Made by a program: the position numbers and the translations under genes. Below the pieces are notes generated by a model. It saw nothing but the letters and a program-made list of their open reading frames with translations, did not search any database and was not told where the DNA came from. DNA of 24,788 nt from Pseudomonadota bacterium. GTDB taxonomy: Bacteria; Bdellovibrionota_C; UBA2361; OMIW01. Of this stretch, positions 7,709 to 14,701 are shown piece by piece (positions within the stretch are counted from its first letter, which is position 1; each line of letters starts with the position of its first letter). The stretch covers positions 1 through 24,788 of the forward strand of contig OMIW01000036.1 of the NCBI GenBank assembly GCA_900299205.1, read 5' to 3'.

Positions 7709-8235
7709 ATCCGACCTCTGCACCTCCCATCCCCACCCCCTACGACATCACCACGGTGCCTTACATTCCGTACACCCCGAGTTGGCTCGCATGGGTCGCA
7801 CTTGTCATTACGGTAGGTCTCGGGGGGTGCCTTACCATCTGGATCACGCGCCGTCGGAATCCCCCTTCACACTCCCCGAGCGACACCGTTCTCCAGGAAC
7901 TTTCCTCGATCGAGAATGCTGGCTCTGGTGCCTTTCTCTCTCGGCAGGAGTGTGTGGCAGCCTCGCTTATTGTTCGGCGAGCACTTGACGCATCTTATCA
8001 CCTCGGGGTGCACGCGATGGGATCAAACCAGCTTCGTGATCTGGCAACTTCACATCCCCATGAGTCAATCCGAGATATCGCGACGATCTTAGCCGAGCTT
8101 GATACCGCCAAGTTTCTCATCGGGGAAGAGAGCACCATATCGCGCTCCCAGCTCGGTGCGCTTCGAGTATTATTTGTTGTGCTCAGTCATCAGACTATTT
8201 CGGATCAACCCCCTGCAATTGGGGATGTCGCTTAA
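7705..8235 (+). CDS. Small membrane protein of the Bat locus, DUF4381-like
   Basis: This predicted 176-residue protein has one N-terminal transmembrane helix (about residues 27-47, WLAWVALVITVGLGGCLTIW) after a Pro-rich stretch, then a soluble helical region. Position and shape match the DUF4381-type gene that sits between DUF58 and vWA genes in MoxR operons; the sequence match itself is only moderate. The Pro-rich lead (PYDITTVPYIPYTPSW) resembles the family's N-terminal pattern. It is likely an inner-membrane component of the MoxR/vWA complex, with its soluble part facing the cytoplasm or periplasm (not resolved). It overlaps the DUF58 gene by 4 bp, with GAGG 5 bases before the ATG, and lies 23 bp before the BatA-type gene. 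Confidence 0.75.
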   Translation: MNPTSAPPIPTPYDITTVPYIPYTPSWLAWVALVITVGLGGCLTIWITRRRNPPSHSPSDTVLQELSSIENAGSGAFLSRQECVAASLIVRRALDASYHLGVHAMGSNQLRDLATSHPHESIRDIATILAELDTAKFLIGEESTISRSQLGALRVLFVVLSHQTISDQPPAIGDVA

Positions 8236-8258
8236 CAGAATGAGCGGAGGCTTTCGCA

Positions 8259-9212
8259 ATGACATTGGATAATCCATGGGCATTAATTATCGCCCCCTTC
8301 GTCGCGATCCTCGCCCTCGTACGACGCCCGACACCGAACCACATCCTCACCCCGTTTTCCTCTCTTCTCCAATCGATCCCCCCGAGCTTTCGGCTACGAT
8401 GCCGGAGCCCAATTCTTGCCGGAGGATGTGGAATCGCCACCCTTCTGCTTTCGCTGGCCGCCACGCGCCCCTTCGCCGTCATTGATCAGATTGAACCGCA
8501 TGAAGCGCGGACCATTATCCTCGCAATCGATATCTCCCGCAGTATGGAGGCGATTGATTTTGAATCACCGATCGGCACTATAAGCCGTTTTGCCGGAGTA
8601 ACGCAGGTCGTGTCGTCATTCCTCGAACGTCGACACACCGACCGGATTGGCCTCGTTGTGTTTGGTGCATCGGCATTTGTGCAATCCCCAGTTACCCAAG
8701 ACCACGGATTGATCGCACAACTCGTCAAGGGTCTTCGGGTCGGAATCGCGGGAGACGGCACTGCACTTGGCGATGGATTAGGGGTCAGCGTCAAGCGTGC
8801 TCTGGAGGTTCCCGCTCGTTCCCGCGCGGTGGTTCTTCTTACCGATGGAGTGAATACCGCTGGCTCTGTCTCCCCTCAAAAAGCCTCCGAGGTCGCGCGT
8901 GATCTTGGGGTAACGGTTCACACTATCGGAATTGGCGGCACCCGCATTGCACAGGGCATGCAGGGAGCGGAATTTGATGAGGGTCTTCTGCAGAGAGTCG
9001 CTCACACAACGGGTGGCACCTATTCAAATGCGTCATCGGTTGAGCAGCTCGAGGCGGTTTATGATCGTATCGAGGCACTTGAGTTATCGCGTGATGATGG
9101 CCAACGAGAGCTGCTCGTCGAAGAATATTACCCCCTCTGTATTACGGCAGCCCTCGTTCTGTATGTCGGGGTCGTGCTGTCGGCTCGGACACTATTTTTG
9201 AGAATCCCGTAA
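8259..9212 (+). CDS. batA: BatA-type vWA-domain membrane protein
   Basis: This 317-residue inner-membrane protein has a central von Willebrand A domain. The N-terminal membrane region (about 6-20 and 52-68) precedes the adhesion motif DISRS (91-95), with the family Thr in GDGTALGDG (T168) and Asp196 in TDGVN. These three form the metal site (MIDAS). A second membrane helix lies at about 290-310. The vWA domain is expected between two helices and probably projects to the periplasm. Bat proteins were first described through aerotolerance in Bacteroides; their exact role is still debated, and envelope stress or protein maturation is often suggested. Start ATG 8259 has GGAGG 8 bases upstream. The gap to the next gene is 25 bp. 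Confidence 0.88.
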   Translation: MTLDNPWALIIAPFVAILALVRRPTPNHILTPFSSLLQSIPPSFRLRCRSPILAGGCGIATLLLSLAATRPFAVIDQIEPHEARTIILAIDISRSMEAIDFESPIGTISRFAGVTQVVSSFLERRHTDRIGLVVFGASAFVQSPVTQDHGLIAQLVKGLRVGIAGDGTALGDGLGVSVKRALEVPARSRAVVLLTDGVNTAGSVSPQKASEVARDLGVTVHTIGIGGTRIAQGMQGAEFDEGLLQRVAHTTGGTYSNASSVEQLEAVYDRIEALELSRDDGQRELLVEEYYPLCITAALVLYVGVVLSARTLFLRIP

Positions 9213-9237
9213 TGGTCGAGCGAGGGTGATAAAAGCT

Positions 9238-11247
9238 ATGGAATGGGGATTTCGAAACGCCGCGGTACTTACTCTCATTCCCCTCATCGGTATTCTTGGT
9301 GGTGGGTTGCTGTATCGACTCGAGCGAAATCGTAATGCTCGACTTGCCTCGGTGGGCGCTGTACTGAGGGGCATCTCGTGGCGACGGATTATCGCTCCAC
9401 TTGTCCTCGTGGGGCTCATGCTCATAGTCATCGCCCGCCCGTATCGTGGCTTTCGGGATATATCCGTTTCGGAACGAGGACACGATCTTATGATTGTACT
9501 CGATGTAAGCCTCAGCATGGAGGCCGCCGATGCGCTTCCATCGCGGCTTGGCGCGGCAAAAAGAAAGGCGACCGACATCATTGATTGGATATCCCGTCAC
9601 CGAGCAGGTACCAAGATTGGATTGACTCTCTTCGCCGGTTCCGCGCACCTCTATTGCCCCCTCACCGCAGACTACGGAGTGATAAAACAGTTCGTGCAGT
9701 CGGTCCAGTCGAGTTTTATATCGAGCGGTGGGAGTGGTCTCGAAGCTGCTCTCAGGGAGGCATCGCGGGCGCTCAACCCATCTCTTGCCGGAGCTGGCAC
9801 GTCCTCCACCACGAATAATCCGGTCGGCTCGATTATACTCCTTTCTGACGGGGAGGACCGCTCTCTATCGGACCGTTCGCTCGAGTCAATAAAAGCGGAA
9901 CGGCTCTCGATTCAAGCGTTGGGGTTTGGAAGCCCCGAGGGAGCTCCGATAATAACCACGAGTGGTCAACACCTCCGAGATAATGCAGGGAATACGGTGA
10001 TTACCTCCCTTAAACTTGATTCCCTCTCGAAAATAGCCAAAATAACGGGAGGAAACGCCGCTCGCGCCGTCGCCACCGATGACGATTTTGCACCATTTCT
10101 CGAGGCAACGATTCCTGATGGTATCCGAGACAATCAGGGAGGTTCAAGCGCCCGTACCGTTCGGGTTTACGATGAAGTGGGTCCGCTCGTGGCTTTAGCG
10201 ATACTCGCGGCTCTCTCGGTCATCGTCATGACCGGACACCACCGCTCTTGGTTGCTCGTGGTGTTAGGGTGCATCCTTGTTCCATATTCGTCGTCACTTG
10301 CACACGCCGACACCCCGTCCGCCTCGACGCCGACCACTGCTCGCGAGGCGTACCTCGCGTATCAACGGGGGGAATATGCGGCGGCTTACGAGGGATTTAG
10401 GGCAGCGCGAGAGAACGAACCGACGAATAGCGATCTCCTCCACGGCCATGCGAGTGCGGCGTTCCGGTTACAGCGGTATGATGAATCAGCCCAGCTCTTT
10501 GATAAGCTCGCCTCGGTAACGCCCCGAGCTTCGCAGCGCTTTGAAGCGCACTTCAATCGAGGAAATGCCGAGCTCGCAGCTAAGAATTTTTCGAAAGCGA
10601 TCGAAAGCTACGACAGGGCTCTTAATCTTCGAAAGGACGATATCCCAACCACGGCAAATCGCGCGCTCGCTGAACAGCTCCTTAACAAGGAGGAAAAACA
10701 ACTGGAGAGGAAAAGGCAGAAGCAGCACGACGAGAAGAAGGGGAATCAAGCTACGGATACGAACCAGGGGGAATCATCCGAGAATCATCAGCGGGAGAGT
10801 GGTTTAAATAAGGATAATTCGCCCACTGAACGCTCCCAGAATGAAACAAGCACCTCTGATCCCAGTAGCCCAGAGAAACCAGCGCCCGCACCGGACAGGA
10901 GCGAGGACGAACAACACCCGAAAGAAAAAACCGGCGGCGAACAACAAGAGCGAATAGCCCCACCATCATCGGTGGTGGCGAACAATCGAGCCGAAGGGAA
11001 CGGTTCTCCGAGCGCGAATCCAACCCCGATGCAGTCCCCAGCTCAGTCAGCCACCCCACAAACAGATATCGACAATAAGACCACCCTCACCCAAGAGGGC
11101 ACCTCCCAGAAGGGCAGCACCGAGGCCCAAGACCACCTCCCTGCCACCCAAGCCCGCGATTGGCTTAATTCCCTCCCCGAGGCACCAGTCCTCCTCCGAC
11201 GCTACCACGACTCTCGATCAGAACAGCGAACTGGGCAGTGGTGGTAA
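9238..11247 (+). CDS. BatB-BatC fusion: vWA domain plus TPR domain
   Basis: This 669-residue protein joins a BatB-type vWA domain to a BatC-type TPR region. N-terminal membrane helices (about 9-26 and 50-66) are followed by MIDAS motif DVSLSM (89-94), with the family Thr position occupied by Ser (SGGSGLEAAL, S166), and Asp204 in SDGED. Two further hydrophobic stretches (about 314-332 and 337-356) precede the periplasmic-type TPR region: repeats at about 367-400, 400-430 and 435-470. Residues ~482-640 are low-complexity, rich in Glu, Gln, Lys, Ser and Pro, and the C-terminus is aromatic (TGQWW). I chose ATG 9238 (GAGGG about 11 bases upstream) over the GTG at 9226, which has little ribosome site. 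In other genomes batB and batC are often separate genes, and fusions are known. It follows batA by 25 bp. Confidence 0.88.
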   Translation: MEWGFRNAAVLTLIPLIGILGGGLLYRLERNRNARLASVGAVLRGISWRRIIAPLVLVGLMLIVIARPYRGFRDISVSERGHDLMIVLDVSLSMEAADALPSRLGAAKRKATDIIDWISRHRAGTKIGLTLFAGSAHLYCPLTADYGVIKQFVQSVQSSFISSGGSGLEAALREASRALNPSLAGAGTSSTTNNPVGSIILLSDGEDRSLSDRSLESIKAERLSIQALGFGSPEGAPIITTSGQHLRDNAGNTVITSLKLDSLSKIAKITGGNAARAVATDDDFAPFLEATIPDGIRDNQGGSSARTVRVYDEVGPLVALAILAALSVIVMTGHHRSWLLVVLGCILVPYSSSLAHADTPSASTPTTAREAYLAYQRGEYAAAYEGFRAARENEPTNSDLLHGHASAAFRLQRYDESAQLFDKLASVTPRASQRFEAHFNRGNAELAAKNFSKAIESYDRALNLRKDDIPTTANRALAEQLLNKEEKQLERKRQKQHDEKKGNQATDTNQGESSENHQRESGLNKDNSPTERSQNETSTSDPSSPEKPAPAPDRSEDEQHPKEKTGGEQQERIAPPSSVVANNRAEGNGSPSANPTPMQSPAQSATPQTDIDNKTTLTQEGTSQKGSTEAQDHLPATQARDWLNSLPEAPVLLRRYHDSRSEQRTGQWW

Positions 11248-11491
11248 TTGGGGGCTTCGGGCCGAGGGTTGAGAGGTCGCATGGGTAGGGGGCGTTCGGT
11301 GTACTCATAATTTCTCCAATCGGATTCTTAAGCGGAGCCTCTCTCGAATTCTTATCTCGTGGGTGCCAAGGTTTGAGTCCTCAGATTTGACCCGCATCGC
11401 GATCACATTTGCGAAAAACAGAGGGAGACCTCGCTCATTTGTTATCGTATGATCGGTGCCATTAAACCGCTTCTTTGCCACGCGAGCTGCT

Positions 11492-12025
11492 ATGCGATAC
11501 TCCCGTTCCTTATTCTTTTGGAGCCTCGTTATTCTCGTTCTGTCCGGCTGCGGGGTGTCGGTTCGAGAGTATGAGAATGAGAAGCCTGTGCTGGTCGTTG
11601 AAGAGTTTTTCGCGGGAGAACTGAAAGCCTTTGGCGTGGTTGCCGAGCGTAGCGGCAAGGTAATCAAGCGGTTCTCTTGCGACATGAAGGGAAGCTGGGA
11701 TGGTCACACGCTTGTGCTTGACGAAGACTTTACCTGGTCGGATGGCTCTCGACAGAAGCGAGTGTGGCGGTTGGCGAAGAAGGCTGATGGGACGTTCTCT
11801 GGAACGGCTGACGATGTCATCGGCGAAGCATTTGGGGAGGTTTCAGGAAACACCCTCCATCTTGTCTACGATCTCTCCGCTCCGGTTAACGGATCAACGA
11901 CAATCCTGCATGTCGATGACTGGCTCTACCTCGTCACTGATTCAGTGATCATGAATCACTCAGAGCTCACAAAGTTCGGAGTGCATGCAGCGGATGTGTT
12001 TTTGACAATTCAGAAGAAGGGGTAA
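11492..12025 (+). CDS. DUF3833-type lipoprotein, inside the Bat locus
   Basis: This is a predicted 177-residue lipoprotein with a signal peptide (MRYSRSLFFWSLVILVLSGC) and lipobox LSGC, so Cys20 would be lipidated. The mature part fits DUF3833: a beta-rich protein with a repeated pattern (EEFFAGELKAFGVV, FSGTADDVIGEAFGEVSGN, DDWLYLVTDSVIMN). Function unknown; it is probably an outer-membrane or periplasmic-face lipoprotein. I preferred ATG 11492 over the GTG at 11456 because it gives a canonical signal peptide; both have weak ribosome sites. It lies between batBC and batD with spacers of 244 and 235 bp, whereas the earlier Bat genes are tightly packed. It therefore looks inserted and may have its own transcription. 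DUF3833 is not a usual Bat component. Confidence 0.8.
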   Translation: MRYSRSLFFWSLVILVLSGCGVSVREYENEKPVLVVEEFFAGELKAFGVVAERSGKVIKRFSCDMKGSWDGHTLVLDEDFTWSDGSRQKRVWRLAKKADGTFSGTADDVIGEAFGEVSGNTLHLVYDLSAPVNGSTTILHVDDWLYLVTDSVIMNHSELTKFGVHAADVFLTIQKKG

Positions 12026-12027
12026 AA

Positions 12028-12096
12028 GGTCTTTGAGGGGAAGAGGTATAGCTGCCCGTAAGAACCTTTTCCAAATGGTATAGCTGGTCAAAGACC
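12028..12096. repeat. Nested inverted and direct repeats after the lipoprotein gene
   Basis: GGTCTTTGA (12028-12036) pairs with TCAAAGACC (12088-12096). Inside, AAAAGGT (12024-12030) can instead pair with ACCTTTT (12064-12070), and GGTATAGCTG occurs twice (12045-12054 and 12077-12086, 32 bases apart). The two pairings share bases, so alternative folds are possible. It begins right after the lipoprotein stop codon, and no T-run follows. Confidence 0.45.
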
Positions 12097-12260
12097 CCTC
12101 GAATCGGCCCCAAAGCCACAATCAACAGCCTCCCCCCCAAGGTGTTAGAAACCCTCGGGGAGCGAAGCCCCTCCCCTCACCGCCCGACCCCGTATTCCCC
12201 GAACAGCCCTCTCCGCGTACAATCTCGGAATGCGGTGAACCTTCCCGATATCTTTTTGCC

Positions 12261-14096
12261 ATGGCAGCGCTCTTTTCTATCCCCTTCCCTCTCGGTCGAC
12301 CTCGACATATCTTTCCTGTGTGCGTCTGTCGGTACCTTGTCCTCGTTCTCGCCATCCTCTTTGCACCTCTTATCCGTGCGGAGCCGTTGACGACGCAGCT
12401 TTCCCCTCAAGCGGGTACCATGGATGACACGTTTACCCTCGCGATTACGGTCCGTGGGAGAGGAGAACCGACGATGCCCTCGACTCCGGACTCGCCCGAC
12501 TTTGCCATTCGGTTTATCGGCCCGCAAACCGCTATCCAGATTATTAATGGAGTCCTCCAGCAAGAGACCTCTTTGCTGTTTGAACTCACCCCACGGCGGG
12601 TGGGAACCCTTACCGTGCCATCTCTGGAAATTTCAATCGAAGGGTCTCGTCAGAAAAGTGAACCCATCTCCGTCACCGTCACCGCTGCTGACACCTCGAC
12701 GAAGAGCGACGATTCGATCATCCTTGAGCAATCAATCTCTTCATCGACTCCTTTTCACGGTGAACAGGTACAGTATCAGCTAACCTTTTTGACACAACTT
12801 CCGATAGCCGAGCTCGCCCTTCCCGACCTCACCTTCGATCAATTCTGGTCAACTCAACCAAACGAAAACACCGCGGAATCAACGGTCCGTCGCGGGGGGA
12901 AGAGCTATCGCTCTGTCTCGGTTAGTCGAGTCCTGTTTCCCCTTACCTCGGGAGATTTTACCCTTCCAGAGCTCACAATAAATCCCAAAGTGGTTGAGAG
13001 GGGGCCACGGGCTCCTTTCCCTCCGGGGGCGATCGATCCATTTGATATCTTCGCAAACTCTCGCCACCTTTTTGGAGCTCCACAACAAACACGACGACGC
13101 ACCGTTCGTGCGCCGCCTCTCGCCCTCTCGGTAGCCCCTCTTCCCCCGGCCCCGGCCGATCTCCACCTCTGGGATCCCAACCACCCCCTCGTCGGACCGA
13201 CCAGCATCACGGCAACGTACGACGACACCCCGATCGACAGTGGCCAGGGAAAAACGGTTACCCTAACCCTCACGAGCGAGGGGAACATCTCTTCCTGGAG
13301 GCGTCCACTCATTCAATCGAACTCGTCCTTCCGCGTATATGAAGAAACTGTCCAGACAGCGACCGCTCTCCACGGTGACAAAATTGTCACACAGAGAACA
13401 ATTCCTCTCACTATCGTTCCCCTCTCCGGAGGGAATGTTACCATTCCGCCAATCAAAATATCGTTCTTTGATCCTGTAACCACCAGCTATCAGATAACCA
13501 CCTCTCGACCGATTTCTTTTGAAGTTCTCGGGAAAGTCGCAGAGTCAACGCCTCTGCCACCACCCACGATCCAACCACCCCGCCTCCCCACCCAGCCTCA
13601 TGGTACCGTTTCACCGACGCTCAATCCCCTCCCCGCCGATGCTTCCGCAAAGAGTGATTCAGCTTCATCATCTATCTCGACTATTCTTCGTAACCTTGGA
13701 ATTCCTCTCGTTCTCTTTATTTCGACAGCATCGCTTAGTGCTGCCGCTCTGATTTTGTTGACAATTATTCGGATACGACGCCGTCGCCTTCCCTCTCTTG
13801 CAAAGGCCAGAGGAGAGATCGAATCATGCCGAACCAGTAACGAGCTGACCTACACATTCGGGCGGATCCTCACCTCGCTTGTGCACCGAGGAATAGCCCC
13901 CGACAGCGGTGAAAGCCTTAAGGCGATTGTACGATCTACTATTCATGAACCCGCTCTGCAGTTTGATCTCCTTAGCTTCATCGACCACCTCAACGCCGCC
14001 CGATTTTCCGGTGCCGAACCCCAGAAAAATGACATCATCATCATGAAGGAACGCGCCCGTACACTTCTGGAGCGGGTTGCTCGTTATTCGCTATGA
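12261..14096 (+). CDS. batD: BatD family protein
   Basis: This 611-residue exported membrane protein is the large Bat component. A signal peptide is predicted (about residues 24-40, YLVLVLAILFAPLIRA, cleavage likely after Ala40). The body is beta-rich with repeated immunoglobulin-like strands, then a Pro-rich segment (about 430-460), a single transmembrane helix (about 480-503) followed by IRIRRRR, and a short helical cytoplasmic tail. This matches BatD proteins, in which the large N-terminal part lies in the periplasm. BatD is thought to interact with the vWA proteins. No ribosome site is visible before ATG 12261. The GTG at 12318 (residue 20) would also give a good signal peptide, so the true start is uncertain. 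The gap from the lipoprotein gene is 235 bp, so batD may have a separate promoter. Confidence 0.88.
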   Translation: MAALFSIPFPLGRPRHIFPVCVCRYLVLVLAILFAPLIRAEPLTTQLSPQAGTMDDTFTLAITVRGRGEPTMPSTPDSPDFAIRFIGPQTAIQIINGVLQQETSLLFELTPRRVGTLTVPSLEISIEGSRQKSEPISVTVTAADTSTKSDDSIILEQSISSSTPFHGEQVQYQLTFLTQLPIAELALPDLTFDQFWSTQPNENTAESTVRRGGKSYRSVSVSRVLFPLTSGDFTLPELTINPKVVERGPRAPFPPGAIDPFDIFANSRHLFGAPQQTRRRTVRAPPLALSVAPLPPAPADLHLWDPNHPLVGPTSITATYDDTPIDSGQGKTVTLTLTSEGNISSWRRPLIQSNSSFRVYEETVQTATALHGDKIVTQRTIPLTIVPLSGGNVTIPPIKISFFDPVTTSYQITTSRPISFEVLGKVAESTPLPPPTIQPPRLPTQPHGTVSPTLNPLPADASAKSDSASSSISTILRNLGIPLVLFISTASLSAAALILLTIIRIRRRRLPSLAKARGEIESCRTSNELTYTFGRILTSLVHRGIAPDSGESLKAIVRSTIHEPALQFDLLSFIDHLNAARFSGAEPQKNDIIIMKERARTLLERVARYSL

Positions 14097-14149
14097 TCAG
14101 AAAAATCCAAAACGGCTATCTACAATTTACCGATTGACCATCACGGATA

Positions 14150-14185
14150 CTGCGCATGATACTCGTTTATTACGAGTGAGCGCAG
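14150..14185. other. Two-tier hairpin after batD
   Basis: CTGCGC (14150-14155) and GCGCAG (14180-14185) form an outer stem. ACTCGT (14161-14166) and ACGAGT (14172-14177) form an inner stem with loop TTATT; the outer and inner stems are joined by a 5/2-base internal loop. It lies 53 bp after batD. No T-run follows, so it could be a processing or stability element rather than an intrinsic terminator. Confidence 0.45.
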
Positions 14186-14207
14186 ACAGCATCAGGTAAG
14201 TACGCTG

Positions 14208-14261
14208 TTGGAGTTAATCGACTCGCACTGGGCTAACCTATTCATAAGTGGTTGACTCCAA
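14208..14261. other. Imperfect inverted repeat upstream of a small unknown gene
   Basis: TTGGAGTTAA (14208-14217) and TTGACTCCAA (14252-14261) are near-perfect complements (one T/G position, tolerated in RNA). The loop is 34 bases and contains a CACT...AGTG pair. The repeat ends 20 bases before ATG 14282, so it could be a leader structure or a regulator site. Confidence 0.35.
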
Positions 14262-14281
14262 ACTACTCTGAGAGCGTCATC

Positions 14282-14599
14282 ATGCTATCCCAAAACAATC
14301 GCGATACATTTCTTGATATACTTCAAAAAATCTCGCTCGGGCGGGAGGTATCGCTCGAGGAGATGAAATTCGTCCAAAAATTAGCTGGCCAGTCGACCGA
14401 GATGAAAAATTTACTTACTCGGGCCCGCCGTCAGGCGATCCAAGGTAAGGGAGAAAAAGGCTCTCTCGATGAATTCCTCGATCAGCTCAATTTTGGGGAA
14501 CCAGACCCAAGCACCCACATCACTCGAGAAAGCTCAATCGATGACCTTGCAAATTTTTTTATGCGGGGCGCGCCGCAGGACTGGAGACAGACCGATTAG
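14282..14599 (+). CDS. Small hypothetical protein
   Basis: I do not recognise this 105-residue protein. It is hydrophilic and mostly helical by composition, with an acidic C-terminal half (SLDEFLDQLNFGEPD) and a basic segment around 48-60 (RARRQAIQGKGEKG). There is no signal peptide or membrane helix, so it is likely cytoplasmic. GAGAG lies 7 bases before ATG 14282; the frame also offers a TTG at 14252 but without support. It has coherent, non-shadow composition and follows the Bat locus, separated by two inverted-repeat elements, so it may have its own transcription. It is convergent with the pyr operon. Confidence 0.6.
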   Translation: MLSQNNRDTFLDILQKISLGREVSLEEMKFVQKLAGQSTEMKNLLTRARRQAIQGKGEKGSLDEFLDQLNFGEPDPSTHITRESSIDDLANFFMRGAPQDWRQTD

Positions 14600-14652
14600 A
14601 TCAAAACTCCGATTCAGATCGCATATCCACGGAGCGCGCCCGAGTTGATATG

Positions 14653-14701
14653 AGGCCTTGAGAAGTCAGTGAACTTATCTCACTCCTTGCACTTCAAGCC
14701 T
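14653..14701 (-). terminator. Imperfect hairpin right after carB (candidate terminator)
   Basis: On the minus strand, AGGCTTGAAGT (14691-14701) begins immediately after the carB stop and pairs imperfectly with ACTTCTCAAGGCCT (14653-14666). An inner GTGA/TCAC stem sits inside. There is no T-run, and it lies at a convergent gene junction, so it may serve both sides. Confidence 0.35.

Noticed and set aside
12157-12171. GGGG...CCCC pair upstream of batD as a terminator
   Set aside because: Only four G-C pairs, with no T-run after it; too weak to call.
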